From Dactylorhiza incarnata (Eukaryota > Streptophyta > Magnoliopsida > Asparagales > Orchidaceae): a stretch of 64,000 bases of DNA. The DNA lies in NCBI GenBank assembly GCA_033032865.1, contig JAWHQI010000005.1:10440001-10504000 (forward strand), written 5' to 3'. The position numbers and the translations under genes are program-made. Positions within the stretch are counted from its first letter, which is position 1. Every line of letters begins with the position of its first letter. Below are positions 43,469-55,313 of this stretch, piece by piece. The notes under the pieces are model-generated. The model made no database searches. It worked only from the letters and a program-made list of their open reading frames with translations, and was not told the DNA's origin.

Positions 43469-44961
43469 TGTTGTTAATGGGGGTGTCTACCCAGATCACC
43501 TAGAGGGGGGGGGGGGGGGGTGAATAGGTTTTTCTAATTTATACTATCCCCTTTAGGTATTTCTCGATTGTGATTATCGGATTTGCAGAATGTAAAGAAC
43601 TAATCATAGAAAGCACACAATCGATCTATAGAGGTTCCTCAAGACCGGGTGTCTTGAGTAGTCCTCTGTCCCTCTGCGCCTACCCAGCGATCCGCTAGGC
43701 TCGGCAAACTCCGCCAAAATCTTCCGGCCCTCAAGCCTTACACCACGGACCCGCAAGTCCCAACAGCCTAGGCCCTCAAGCCCCTACTGCCCCGAGCCCG
43801 CAAGCTCGACACTCAGGCCCTCAAGCCCTACCTTTCGGACCCGCAAGTCCCAACAGCCTAGACCCGCAAGTCCCTACTGCCCCGAGCCCGCAAGATCGAC
43901 TAATCACACCCACGAGTGCACTGCCCTGGCCCTCAAGCCTCACAGCTCTCCAGCCCTCATGCTAGACGGTTTGGCCCGCAAGCCTTACAAGAGATTACAG
44001 ATATAAACTGTTTCTTCTGCCTGATGTTGATCGACAACCTTAGCCTGATGATGATCGGCTTCTTGAGAATGAAGAGAATGCTTCTGAATCAGATCTTGAA
44101 TGCACGGTTCTTCTTCAATTCTTTCTTAGCCGGATGTGGATTGGCTTCTTAGCAGTCGGTGAGGATGACTGCTTCTTGAGAACTTCTTCTTCTTCTCCGC
44201 AAGAATGTACTGCTCTATTGAACGGCGGGATACTTTTTGCTAGTTCTTTCGTGCACGCGAAGTTATCTTTTCTAGGGCAACACTGTTGTCTTTTATAGAG
44301 AGGACAAACCGTATAACGGTCACATTAGCTTTCTTTTCCTATCAGACGCCCAACCATCATAGCAGGCCCCTGATTGGACAATCAGGCGGTGGCATTAATT
44401 TCTGACAGCGCATCCGCGAGATTTGAATTTATCTCGACGATATATTCCATCGTTACGACGACATGGAATGTATCTCTACGACATACCTTTGTCGGCTCCT
44501 TGTGCTTTGGAACTTCTTCTCAGGTCTCCTTGCTTCTGCTTCTGAAGCTTGTATTTCAACGATACGGGACATGCTGGCGTTCCTGCATATCCGACGATAT
44601 GCTTCCTTTGATTGTGTCGTTGGAACCTTCTTTGTTCATTCTGTCGTTGTAATTGCAGTATTGTCTTGTCGACATGGCCGCTATTTTGATGTCGACGCTA
44701 CCCCATTCTTCTCGACGACATGTCTTTCCTTGACAATTTCTCTGCGTCTGCTTTGCTTGTCATTACAGCGACAAGCATACTTTGTCGAGGATATCGCCTG
44801 TTCTTCTCGACGATATAGTACTTAGTAAAATAACTAGAGTACATGACATATTGTCGATTCCTGCAAGCATGAACTAGATGGAGTGTCAAATACAACTTGC
44901 ATTTATCATTGAGCTGAGCACTTATTCAAATCAGGAACATTGCAGGGCTCTGTTCCCAACA
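43469..44961 (-). repeat. 5' LTR of B
   Basis: About 1,493 bp, from TGTTGGGAACAG (44961, minus) to ..CCCATTAACAACA (43469). TATA box CTATAAAAG at 44298-44290. A 16-bp G run (43505-43520) lies in the conserved C-rich block near the LTR end. U5 at 43700-43990 has repeated GCCCTCAAGCC / GACCCGCAAGTCC units of about 20 bp. Confidence 0.8.
44430..44820 (-). promoter_or_regulatory. CGACGATAT-type motif array in U3 of B
   Basis: About 13 copies of TCGACGATAT, CGACGACAT, ATCGTT or GTCGTTG variants on both strands, starting 130 bp upstream of the LTR TATA box. The same motif recurs before the third ORF at 41364-41427. Confidence 0.6.
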
Positions 44962-45069
44962 CTACCTTTCTCACAACTAATCCTAAAACGATGCCAATAA
45001 GATAATCCAAGGCGCGTAGCGACGAGCTACCATTCTGCGGTGTGGTGGCAGGACTGCTAGGCGCGAAGC
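44962..45069. other. Short unassigned segment between B and the hAT
   Basis: About 100 bp that matches neither B's LTR nor the hAT reading frame. Contains GGCGCGTAGCGACG and GGCGCGAAGCGGTG as an imperfect repeat. Possibly filler DNA or a small insertion. Confidence 0.35.
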
Positions 45070-45438
45070 GGTGTAGGTAGGGTAAAAGATCGAATCAAAT
45101 TGTCAATAAGATAATAGGTCTTTGATTTTTTCGTTTATACCAATTTCTCATAAAGCTTGGAAATTGTAGGCAAATTATTCAAATCCATATGAGAAGGAAC
45201 ATCAAGTTGATAATGCTGCAATTGAGTATTCAACAAATAAATATCATGCTCACTGAAATCTTGAGGGTAGAAATTCTTTGTGAGGGCACATATATCATAA
45301 ATATTGAATGGTTTGAAGTCATCATTTGGATCTAATGCCATACTTAAATGATGTAGTTTCATATATTTTTCACTGAATCTAGAGTTCAATTCATAAAACA
45401 CACAATCTATTATGGCATTGACTCATCTCTAGATTCTT
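45070..45438 (-). pseudogene. hAT transposase, middle piece
   Basis: The minus strand starts with SRDESM (continuing the piece ending at 57222), then jumps to AIIDCVFYELNSRFSEKYM and DFSEHDIYLLNTQLQHY, and ends with TYYLIDNLIRSFTLP. These are consecutive blocks of a TTF/DUF4371-type hAT transposase, except that about 250-300 residues are missing between SRDESM and AIIDC, an internal deletion older than the C insertion. The last block is continued at 20857. Confidence 0.8.
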
Positions 45439-45679
45439 TGAAGTATCTAGTTGCCAACCTAAATTACCTAGACGGGGGTGAATAGGTGATAACTGCGTCT
45501 TTTGCAGAATTAAAAACTTGATAAAATAGAACGCACAGAAAGCAAATCTCAAGCACAGATAACACAAGGAATTTATAGTGGTTCCCCGTTCTTGGGTACT
45601 CCACTTGCCAGCCTCGCCAATCTAGCACCACATCTAGACTTGACTACTTCACTATAACTCAGATCAAGAATGACCCTAT

Positions 45680-45830
45680 AATCTCGGAGTCAACACTCCT
45701 ACAACTCGGAGACAAATCTCCTACAAACTCAGAGAAAATCTCTCTTACAACTCAGAGAAAAACCTCTCCAACTATTCGGAGACAAACCTCTCCTACAACT
45801 CGGAGAAAAAACTCTCCTACAACAAATGTA
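45680..45830. repeat. 24-bp tandem repeat in R-U5 of C LTR
   Basis: Units of the type CTACAACTCGGAGAAAAACCTCT repeat about six times. The copy in the other LTR is at about 55560-55700. Confidence 0.85.
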
Positions 45831-46619
45831 AATTGAGATTGATACAATACTTATCAATACATAAACAGATCTGAAAACCCTGAGAGATCTTCTTCCTTCT
45901 TGAGACTTGAATAGCTTTGACTTGAAGTCGATGAGGAAGAATTGAAAATGACACAGATCTGACCTTTTACGATTCGACTTGATCCAATAGATACAGTAGA
46001 GGATGGAGCAATGATCAATCGAACCTTTTCTTCCACTAGAGATAATTGATTCAGAACAATAGATCGATCTCCAATAATGACGATAGGCGGCGGCACTTTC
46101 TCGTTCCTCATGGATCGAATAGAGAATTAGGGTTAATGATTGGAATGATTAAATTACTTTATTAATCCTTAAAAGAGAGCCTTATATAGGTAAGGACTTA
46201 ACAACATGAATTAAGGAAGGATTAACCTTAAACAAAATTATAATTGTCGTCACATCAGACATAAGGAATTAACATCCCAAAAACGGACTGAAAATCACAT
46301 AAAGGACGAAAACAAAACTTCTCGAGAGATAAAGGATTTCTCGAGAGATGGATGGACTTCTCGAGAACAATTGGCTTCTCAAGAAAAACAACCTTTAAGA
46401 AAACTTTACTAGCAGTCGAGAAAGACTTTCCGAGAGACAGACATATTTCTTGAGAGATTGTTTTGATTTCTCGAGAAACTCAAGACTTGCCGAGAAACCT
46501 TTACAAACTTGAAATAATGGATTGAAAAGGATTTCTCGAGAAAGGAATTTGAAAAAAAAAACAGCGTAGAGCCAATTCGTTGGCTGAGGAAAATTTCTCG
46601 AACGGAGCTCGAAGAAATA

Positions 46620-47035
46620 ACTTCAATTTGTCGAACGATGATCGACGAACGGCGATCAACGAAACCACTTCAATTACAGTATAACAGCAATTGACGAAAA
46701 CCACTTCAATTCGTCGAACGGAGCTCGACGAAATCACTTCAATCTCAGTATAACAGTGATCGTCGAAATGACTTCAATTTCAGTAAAATAGCGATCGACG
46801 AAACGACTTCAATTCGTCGAACGGAGCTCGATGAAATCACTTCAATCTCAGTATAACAGTGATCGACGAAACGACTTCAAATTCAGTAAAACATCGATCA
46901 ACGAAACGACTTCAATTCGTCGAACGGAGCTCGACGAAATCCGAACTCAGAATTTTGGTATAACTATCCATCGAACGACGCTCGACGAACCACTTCAATT
47001 CGTCGAACGAAGCTCGATGAAATCACAAGATTCGT
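46620..47035. repeat. 34-bp tandem array in U3 of C LTR
   Basis: About 12 units of 33-35 bp, each starting CTTCAA and containing GATCGACGAAACGA or GTCGAACGGAGCTCGACGAA. The inner TTCGTCGAAC / GAGCTCGACGAA parts are near palindromic. Partner array at about 56470-56880. Confidence 0.85.
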
Positions 47036-47372
47036 CGAATAAAAAATATACTGAATACTTAGGAGAAATTTTATTCCTCCTTCTCTTGGAAACCAACTGC
47101 ACCTCCAAACCATGGGCTTCAATAGTCTTGAAAATGAAATGTATCCCAATAGAGAGATCACACATGAGTCAACACCATGTTCCACACAATGAGGAATTAC
47201 ATTGTATGAAACTGGGCTTATTGACCCGTTGTGACCTGGCATTGATCTACACTTAACAATGTGAACCTGCAAGAACAATACTAGAAGGACATATCAAATA
47301 CACTAGCAATTCAATCTTGGTTCAAGGATGACTTCCCACAAATCAAGGTTATTGTGGATACAATACCCAACA

Positions 47373-47386
47373 ATCTCCCCCTATTT
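47373..47386 (-). other. Polypurine tract of C
   Basis: AAATAGGGGGAGAT on the minus strand abuts the start of the 3' LTR (TGTTGGGTATTG). Confidence 0.85.
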
Positions 47387-47553
47387 GTAGAAGTCAGAAC
47401 CCTATTCACCAAGATGAATTGCATCAATATAAAGTATAAACAAAAACACACCATAGAAGAAAAGATATAAAATCAGAGAGAGCATTAAAATCAATAACTA
47501 TATATATATATATATTTAAGATTGTCTGATGAATTAATGTTCACACAATCAGA

Positions 47554-49943
47554 TTAAGTAAAAGTTTTGATGGGACTCATAATCTTTTCTTCAGGCATTA
47601 TTTCTTCTCTTCTCTTCTTGTCTTGCAAATAAGCATATGGCTTAGGATGGTATCTTGGAGGAGGGGTTGGAGCTGCAAGATTGTTATAACCATAAGTATT
47701 GTAATGTATTCTTCTCTTAGTCATGCTTGTCTCATACTTTTTCCATAAAGTTATGCTGAAATAGTCTGAAACCTTCATACCACCTTCATCCACTAGCTTG
47801 AATGAGTCAAAAATAATTATCTTAGAAACTATACTCCACACCTCTGGAACATCTTCAGTAGCAACTGCCTTTCCAGAGCATGACCCATGGACAAACCTAC
47901 TAGCAGATGGCCCTTCACCATACTTCCTTTTTCTTGAACCAGGCACTTTAGACTGAATTTTAGATTGTTCTGCAGGCCAAACCTGGGAATAGTCAGCAAG
48001 AGCTTCATATTCAGGTTGCCCTTCAGGTCTAGGTGAAAATTGAGGTTGAATGGAAAACTCAGGAAAAATCTCATTATGTATCCATACAGCAGTCTTTGTA
48101 ATGTGAGCATTGATATCTGCAACCTGCCTTTGGACTCCAGAAGAAAATTGTTCATTCTGAATTCCGAAGCTTCTTTGAAGTTCAGACAATGAATGATCCA
48201 AAAGCTCTGTTATCTTATACTCCACCTTTCTAACTTCTACAGTAAGGGTTTGGATTACAGATTCTTTGAACAAACCAACCTCATCAATGATTTTGAAAGA
48301 ATTTTCTTCAACTTTTGATTCTATAGATTCTTGAATCTTCCTCACTTGAAGAGTTTCTGCCAATACCCTTGCTACACCCTCAATTGTATGGTCTATAGCT
48401 TGTCCACCTTGACTTACAAGCTCTTTGATATAGTTTGTATTGACTTTAATTTCAGCTAGGCTTCTACTCATTTCTTTTTCAACAACTGAGAATCTAGTAT
48501 GAACTTCCTGAATTGAATTTTCAAACTTTGCACTCTGCTTCTTGAGCAACAACTAAATCTTACCAAGAATAGAATCTTCTTCAAACAAAGGTGGAGAAGG
48601 AGGTGTAGGAATAATAGCAGATCTGACATCATCACGAATATCTTCAAGAACCATAGAACTTATAACTTTTGGAGAATATTTTTTAATCACATCGCCTTCC
48701 TCACAAACTAGCTCTCCTGAGCATCCTTGTTTGCTTCCAAACAGAACTCTTTCTCCCCCTCAACATGTGCTGGGGAAGGAGATAATCCATGAATTGACTC
48801 ATCATCAGCTTCATTGGTAAAGTCAAAATCTGCATCAGACCCTGCCATATGGCCACTGGGACTGTGCTCTGCAAAATCATCCTTTTGGATATCATTAATA
48901 ATTTCTATAATCGTGGTAGCTATAGAATCTACCTGAACAATTACAATATCAACATTTGGAGGAGGAGGAGGAGATAGAACAACATCATCTTGTATGAGAG
49001 GGAGAGTATCCCCCTCTTGAGCATTTAGAACATCTTGAGCATCAGGAACAACTGGATCAGTTGAAGCTTGAGCTGAGATACAAGGTTGAGCTGGTTCTGC
49101 AGATTTAAAAGGTTCTTGAGGAACTGACAACTGTTGTAGAACTGGAGCTTGATGTTGAACTGGTGGCTGAGCTGGAGTCATATTCTGATCCTCAGAAGTG
49201 ATAGAGGGAAGAGGCTCCCCCTGGGAATTTGCACCTGCATTTCCTGGCTTTGTTATCCTGATGTCCCACCTCTGAATCATGGAGACATTTAGCTTCTTCA
49301 GATGATGAATAACCACAACCTTGGACATGTCAAACATTATAGGGTTAAACTAATTCAAATATAAAGTAAGTATCCTTGCATAGTTTGGAGCAAGTAGACT
49401 TGCTTTAATTTTAGAAAGGAGAAGTGTGGCCCAGTCACATTTCTTCCCAGTCACCACTATAATCATCAGATAGAAGATATCTTCAGAGACATATCCTAAA
49501 CTTCCTATTTTGCAGAGAAGGACCTTAGAAACAATGTCTACCAGCAGCTTTCCAACACCATTCATCCTCTGTCTTCTAACAGATGTATCAGCCTTATCTA
49601 AACCACAAAATGTCATAGTTCTAGCCCAATCAAGATCATCTAGATCATCTTCAAAGTCTATTACTGGTAGCCTCAGATATTTGGTTAGAGATTTGGTTGA
49701 AATCTTGATCTTCAGATTGTCCACAAAAGATATTAACATTTTTCCCTCCTTTACTACTTTCACATTGATAAAGAATTCTTCAACTTCTCTGAATAGAATT
49801 TGACATTGGTGTTCCAAAATGAAAGACAACCCGACTGCATCTAGGAGATATAATAAGTTTTGAAAATCGTCAGAGACATTGCTCAGACCTAACCTTTCAA
49901 GCTCACAGCCAACGCCAATCTTAGCTCTTGAACACGGAGCCAT
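47554..49943 (-). pseudogene. Third (env-like) ORF of C
   Basis: Starts at the ATG at 49943 (MAPCSRAKIGVGCELERL). The first about 200 residues are the same domain as in B (GKLLVDIVSKVLLCKIGS). An in-frame TAG at about 49350 interrupts it, followed by MFDMSKVVVIHHLKKLNV and RWDIRITKPG. A P/Q/S-rich acidic linker runs to 48708. After a frameshift a coiled coil (48552 onward: KKQSAKFENSIQEVHTRF, VRKVEYKITELLDHSLSEL) and a basic SRKRKYGEG segment end at 47554. I see no signal peptide or membrane span, so envelope function is not supported; a nuclear or structural role is as likely. Confidence 0.7.
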
Positions 49944-50064
49944 CGAATCGAATCGCAGATCTTGTGCTGACAGGGAGAACTCGCGAGAGAAGCGAACCAG
50001 ACGCCGAATGTCGCGAGAAGAAGATGAACAGTCGAAGGGCTTTCGAGAAGAAATGGAATATTTT

Positions 50065-50372
50065 TTATTTATAGTTTTGATTTGATTTGACATTTAAATG
50101 AATTTTATTTAACATTTAAATAACAGCTGCGTACCTGCCCTTTCGTATTCCCGAAAATAAGAATTTACGAAGTTCGAAAATAAATGCCATTTCTCGAGAA
50201 GTCAAATGATATCTCGAGAAATCAAATAATTCAGCAGACTCAGCTTCGCAAGGTCATTTCTCGAGGGATAACTCCATTTCTCGAGAAGTACTAAGATTCT
50301 TTCATTTACCCTTTTTCACCAGAGAAACACCATTTCTCAAGAGATGAATTCCATTCCTCGAGAAGTCTCAAA
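50065..50372 (-). promoter_or_regulatory. Internal promoter-like region before C's third ORF
   Basis: TATA box CTATAAATAA at 50074-50065, about 122 bp upstream of the ATG at 49943. Behind it, 50185-50372 carries six copies of TTCTCGAGAA or close variants. The same palindrome is repeated about ten times in U3 of C's LTR (46320-46560). Confidence 0.6.
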
Positions 50373-50474
50373 AATGACTTAGATTTTTCTTCAAAAATTT
50401 TAGACCTTTGCTTCCTTTAGAGTTTGAACATATGAAGATCTACCATCCTTCTTGTCTTCTTCCTGACTTGAATA

Positions 50475-52130
50475 TTACTCCATGTTGAGCATTCCAAGCT
50501 CTGTCTTGAAGTAAGAGAACTTGGTCTCATCCAGCGGTTTCGTGAAAATATCCGCAACTTGCTTCTCCGTCGGGACATAACATAGATTGATGTTCCCATT
50601 CTCCACATGCTCCCAGATGAAATGATATCTTAATTCGATATGCTTTGTCCGGCTGTGCAAGATTGGATTATTTGCAATTGCTATTGCACTGGAAGAGTCG
50701 CAAAACATTGGAATGTCTTTGAACTTCAAGTAATAATCTTCAAGCTGATTCTTTATCCAAAGAAGTTGTGCGCAATAACTGCCTGCAGAAATGTATTCTG
50801 ACTCGGCGGTTGAAATTGCAACACAATTCTGCTTCTTGCTACTCCAGGTAATAAGTCTTCTTCCGAGAAATTGGCATGTCCCAGAAGTGCTTTTCCTGTC
50901 ATCTTTACTACCTGCAAAGTCTGCATCTGAAAAACCTATTAGCTCGCTATCATTACTTCTTGGGTACCATAAGCCAAGATTTGGTTACCCTTAAGATATC
51001 TCAAAATTTGCTTTGCAGCAGTATAGTGAGATTCCTTAGAGTTCACCTGATTTCTAGCACATACACATGTAGAGAACATTATATCAGGTCTACTAGCAGT
51101 AAGGTAGAGCAGAGAGTCAATTATTCTTCTATACTTGGTTTCATCGAAAGGTTTCCCTTTCTCATCCTTGTCCAGAGACATAGCTGAGCTCATTGGAGTC
51201 CTCAGAGAGGTTGCACTCTCCATTCCAATTTTCTTAACCAACTCCTTGGTGAATTTTGTCTGTGAGATGAAAATTCCATCTTCAGATTGCTTCACCTGAA
51301 GTCCTAAGAAATATTTCACCTCACCCGTACTCTCATTTAAAATTTCCCTTGCATAAGTTTAGAAAACTTTTTGCAGAGGTTATCATCCGTAGAGCCAAAA
51401 ATAATGTCATCGACATAGATTTGCACTAGTAAAATATTGCCTTTTACTTCCCTAAGAAATAATGTCTTATCTATCTTTCTTCTTGTGAACTTGTTCTCAT
51501 GAAGAAAGTTAGACATCATTTCATACCAAGCTCGAGGAGCTTGTTTCAAACCATATAAAGCTTTTTGTAATAAATAAACATAATCAGGATAATCAGGATT
51601 AAAAAACCTGGGGGTTGTTCAACGTATACTTCTTCTTTTATATTACCATTGAGAAAAGCTTACTTGATGTCCATTTGATATACGGTGAATCCTTTGAATG
51701 CAGCATAAGCTAGAAACAGCCTGATCACTTTGAGACTTGCTACAGGAGCATAAGTCTGATTGAAGTCGATCCCTTCTTCTTGTCAGTATCCTTTTGCTAC
51801 AAGTCTGGCTTTGTTCTTGATTATTGTTCTGTCTTCATTCAATTTATTTCTGTACACCCACTTTGTTCCAATGATATTCTTATCCTTGGGTTTTGGAACA
51901 AGTGTCCACACTTTACATTGCTTGAATTAATTCAATTCTTCTTCCATTGAAATTATCCAATGGGGGTCTTCATTTGCTTCTTGGAACTTCTTTGGCTCAA
52001 CCTGCGAGAGGAAACTTAAATGCATATTTTTGTTAGTAGTACCTCTTCTGGTTCTTATGCCGCCATGAGGGTCTCCTATGATCTGATCAATAGGATGATC
52101 CCTCAGGTGTCTGAATTCAAGATTCCTCAC
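50475..52130 (-). pseudogene. Reverse transcriptase and RNase H of C
   Basis: Copia RT with DPHWIISMEEELN, then after stops KALYGLKQAPRAWYE, the active site QIYVDDIIFGS near 51410, and KYFLGLQVKQSEDGIF. RNase H follows with SDADFAGSKDDRKSTSG, CDSSSAIAIANNPILHSRTKH and the tail VADIFTKPLDE, ending at a normal stop at 50475. Several stops and frameshifts are present (for example about 51337 and 51927). Confidence 0.85.
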
Positions 52131-52139
52131 ATTATTTGA

Positions 52140-53178
52140 ACACTAAGAGCTATTTCTTCAACTGGAGTGTCTTCCTCCACTTGCACTAACTCTTCATCAG
52201 GATTATCTTCCTCTTCATTTGAGGTTGGGGGAGGGATCTTGATGAAGTTTTGAGCATCTTCTTTCAATGGCTTATCCAAGCATAGGTCTTGCAGTCTAGA
52301 ACCTGCATCTTCAACATAAGCACTAGAGGAACTGCTATGTAGCAAGCTCGTCTCATCAAATATAACGTTAATAGATTCTTCTACAACCAGAGTTTTCTTA
52401 TTAAAACTCTATAAGCTTTGATATGGCTACTATAGCCTACGAAAATACCTTCAAAGCTCTTTTCACTAAACTTGGTTTTGTAATGCTTTCCATTATTAAG
52501 TACAAAGCATTTACTACCAAAGATTCTAAAATAAGAGACGGTTGGTCTCTTGCCATTTAGTAGTTCATAAGGAGTCTTTTCATAGTTTTTATTTATGAGT
52601 GCTCTGTTTTGCACGTGGTAAGCAGTGTTGATGGCTTCAGGACAGAAGTATTCTGGAAGTGAAGAATCACTCAACATTGTTCTGCAAGCCTCAATGAGTG
52701 TTCTGTTCCTTCTCTCAGCTACCCCATTTTATTGTGGAGTTCGAGGAGAGGAAAACTCATGAAAGATACCAAGGCTTTCACAGAAATCTGTCATGGCTCC
52801 AGATTCAAATTCTGTTCCATGGTCACTTCTGATTTTGACCACCGAACAATCTAATTCATTCTGAATTTGCTTGACAAACCTAGTGAAAATATCAAAGGTA
52901 TCTGACTTGTGTTTTAGAAAGAATACCCATGCAAAACGTGAGAAATCATCTACAATAACTAATGTGTAAGACTTTCCTCCTAAACTTCTAATTTGCAAAG
53001 GACCAAACAGGTCCATATGAAGCAGGTAGAAACACCTGGTAGAGTCTGTGCCAATAATGCTCTTAAAGGTAGCTCTTGTTTGCTTGCCTTTTACACATGC
53101 ATGACAAGGTCTATCTTTAATGCACTTAACATTTGGCGCATCACGCACTAAGTTTTGAGAAAACAATTTATTTATCAT
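52140..53178 (-). pseudogene. Integrase and linker of C
   Basis: Zinc-binding end C..C (CHACVKGKQTRATFK); first Asp in HMDLFGPLQ, second Asp in IRSDHGTEFESG, Glu in NGVAERRNRT. A TAA at 52731-52729 stands where a second Gln of TPQQNGVAE is expected (CAA to TAA). The linker (52677-52381) has the copia GSKCFVLNNG and FVGYSSHIKAYRV motifs, then an acidic stretch before RT. Confidence 0.85.
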
Positions 53179-53208
53179 TTTGAAATTAATATGTGCTAAT
53201 CTCTTGTG

Positions 53209-53689
53209 TCATTGGTCAACAAGAGATGCACTATCTTTTGCTAAAAAGCACACTGGTGTAGAAGATGATAAACAAAGAAAATTCAAACAGAAAATATTTC
53301 TACAACGAGTGCCTGATAAAATCGTTTCAGAATTTTCTGCCGACTTTATCAAACACTTATCTTTACAAAAATCAACTGTGTATCCTTTATCACAAAGTTG
53401 ACTTATGCTTATCAAATTGTGTTCTAATCCTTCCACATAAGCTACATCTGAAAAGGATACATTACCATTAGTGATCATACAGTAGCCTTTTGTTATTCCT
53501 CTGTTGGATCAGCCAAAAATAACTTTTGGACCGCTCTCAACTGGAATATAGTTCTGTAAAAGGCTTCTTGTTCCAGTCATATGCCGAGAACAACCACTGT
53601 CCAAATACCAGATAGGATTTCTGTTGGCCTTTGGACATACCTGCAAAAACAAATTATTTTGCCTTAGGAGCCCAAACAAATTTGGGTCT
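53209..53689 (-). pseudogene. Protease and pre-integrase region of C
   Basis: Copia protease active site WYLDSGCSRHMTG at about 53570-53612. A TGA then interrupts the frame. The pre-integrase part follows (GYCMITNGNVSFSDVAYVEGLEHNLISIS). Short because both domains are normally small in copia elements. Confidence 0.8.
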
Positions 53690-55235
53690 TTAGTCCCTTG
53701 TTAGTTGAGCCCCACGAAGAACGTTAACATTGCGTGTGGTCTTTCTTGCAATGTTTACTTGTGGTCTCTTGAAATAAGTAGAATTGAACCAACAATCTAT
53801 GGCAAAGTGACCAATCTTGCCGCAGCACCAACAGTCAAACCTGTTGTACCTTCTCTTCCGAGCATTTCTTATTTGCAAGTAGCATCATAATGCTTGTTTT
53901 CAGTTGAGAAGGCAACAACATTCTTCCTATCTTTCACAGCATAGGACAGATTTGGTACTCTATCATAATCATTCCTACCTGACTTTATCTGCTTGACAGC
54001 AACAGATGAGAGCTTTGAAGCTCTTATGGTGTTGATGGCATCAGATATTTTCAAGTGAGGGTTGGTTACGATGTTGCACCCAGCTTGCTTCCATGCTGGA
54101 AAAGATTTGGAAGATGATGCTTCCTTATCCATGAGTGTAGGAGCTAGAGCACAAAATACAAATTGTCAAGGATGGGCCATTTGGATTTCTTCATGGGGAG
54201 ATTTCAGGGCGCTCGTTACCATTCCCTTTCTTCTACCATAGTTAGGAATATTTTCCCTACTATAGCAACCTCCAGTCTTCCAGTGATCATAGATACTGTC
54301 CTGATCAGACCTGTTAGAGGGAGTCAACACCTTTTGAGAGGTGGTGTGAGGCCGAGCTTTAGCTGTGCTCTTCCCTCTATTCCCAGAATCAATTGATTTC
54401 GGTTTAGGGAATTGAGCCACTGACTTTCTTTCCATATAAAGCCTCTTCTCTAGAGAATTTATTGTTCTTTCCTGAGCTTCAGACTTCATCTGAAGTAGAA
54501 TGTTCTCATTGAATAAACTAATCACTTCCTTGGTTTTCTCATTTACTTGTGATTCGAAGGGCTTAAGGATTCTGATTTCCTCAGCCTGAGATTTAATCAA
54601 CTTCTTGCTCTTTTCTTGAGCTACTAAGAGAGCATCATACTGGTTTACCAGATTAGACATGTCATCATTTTCTGATGAGCTTGTCTCAGGTTCAAAGTCT
54701 GTGACAGATATAGGTGCCCTTATGCATACCTGTTCAGGATGGGTTTTATCCTGTATTTCACCTTCTGACTCAGAAAGGGCAGTTAGTCCAAGAAGTGTTT
54801 CCTCTTCTTGATCTGCACAGCTTAAATCATTGTCACTCAAAGTCCTGATCTTTTTCTCTGTTATAGCGTCTCGTTCTTCCTTTGACTCTTCCATAAGATC
54901 TCTTAGAGAATCCCATATTTCCCTGGTCGTTCTATAGTGACCAAGTTGCTTGAATGTAGAACCATCAATTGCATTAGCTAGAATGCTCTTAGCTTCCTTA
55001 TATAGGTTGACTAAGATAATCTCATCTTCAGTCATTTCAAAAATTTTCTTGGGCACAAGCTTGGAAGGGCAGCCAATGGGGCTGTCATAGGAACACATGG
55101 TCCTTCTTGAATAACTAGAAACAATCTGGGATCTATAGCTTCCATGAACATCTCCGCTCTCACATTCCACATGGGAAAATTTGCCTTTGTGCAGATTGGC
55201 AGCTTCAACGAGGAAGACTCCTTGCTTATTTCCAT
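53690..55235 (-). pseudogene. Gag of element C
   Basis: ATG at 55235. N-terminal gag block NFPMWNVRAEMFMEAIDPRL, a frameshift near 55050, then ILANAIDGSTFKQL and IWDSLRDLMEESKEE, a coiled coil (LKPFESQVNEKTKEV) and a region parallel to gag of B (AQFPKPKS, SNRSDQDS, ALKSPHEEIQMAH). The zinc knuckle CWCCGKIGHFAIDC lies near 53805-53850. More damaged than gag of B. Confidence 0.8.
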
Positions 55236-55295
55236 GATTTGCTAGCAACTAGAATGGATAGATCCTGTTCAAGGTGTTAACCTAGAAACGAACAA

Positions 55296-55311
55296 CCTGC
55301 CTCTGACACCA
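55296..55311 (-). other. Primer-binding site of C
   Basis: The minus strand reads TGGTGTCAGAGGCAGG, close to the initiator tRNA-Met complement, 2 bases from the LTR edge at 55314. Confidence 0.8.
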
Positions 55312-55313
55312 AT

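Larger units (their letters stand above)
39800..44961 (-). mobile_element. Element B: SIRE-type copia lacking pol
   Basis: Minus strand: 5' LTR (44961-43469), initiator-tRNA PBS, gag, about 0.4 kb without pol, an internal promoter-like region and a third ORF, which is cut by element A at 39799. Integrase, RT and RNase H are absent although gag and the third ORF remain long. The 3' LTR is missing. LTR end (TATTCACCCCC..CTCTAGGTG) and gag match the SIRE/Maximus type, like C and E. B therefore looks like a non-autonomous derivative. Confidence 0.8.
45439..47372 (-). repeat. 3' LTR of C
   Basis: TGAAGTATC at the left edge, CCCAACA at the right edge (47372). TATA box CCTATATAAGG at 46190-46180. 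U3 holds a CTCGAG-motif array (46320-46560) and the CTTCAA..TCGACGAA tandem array (46620-47035). The R-U5 part has a separate short repeat at 45680-45830. Confidence 0.93.

Noticed and set aside
47554..49943. Retroviral envelope gene in element C
   Set aside because: No signal peptide, cleavage site or transmembrane segment seen; only the position is env-like.
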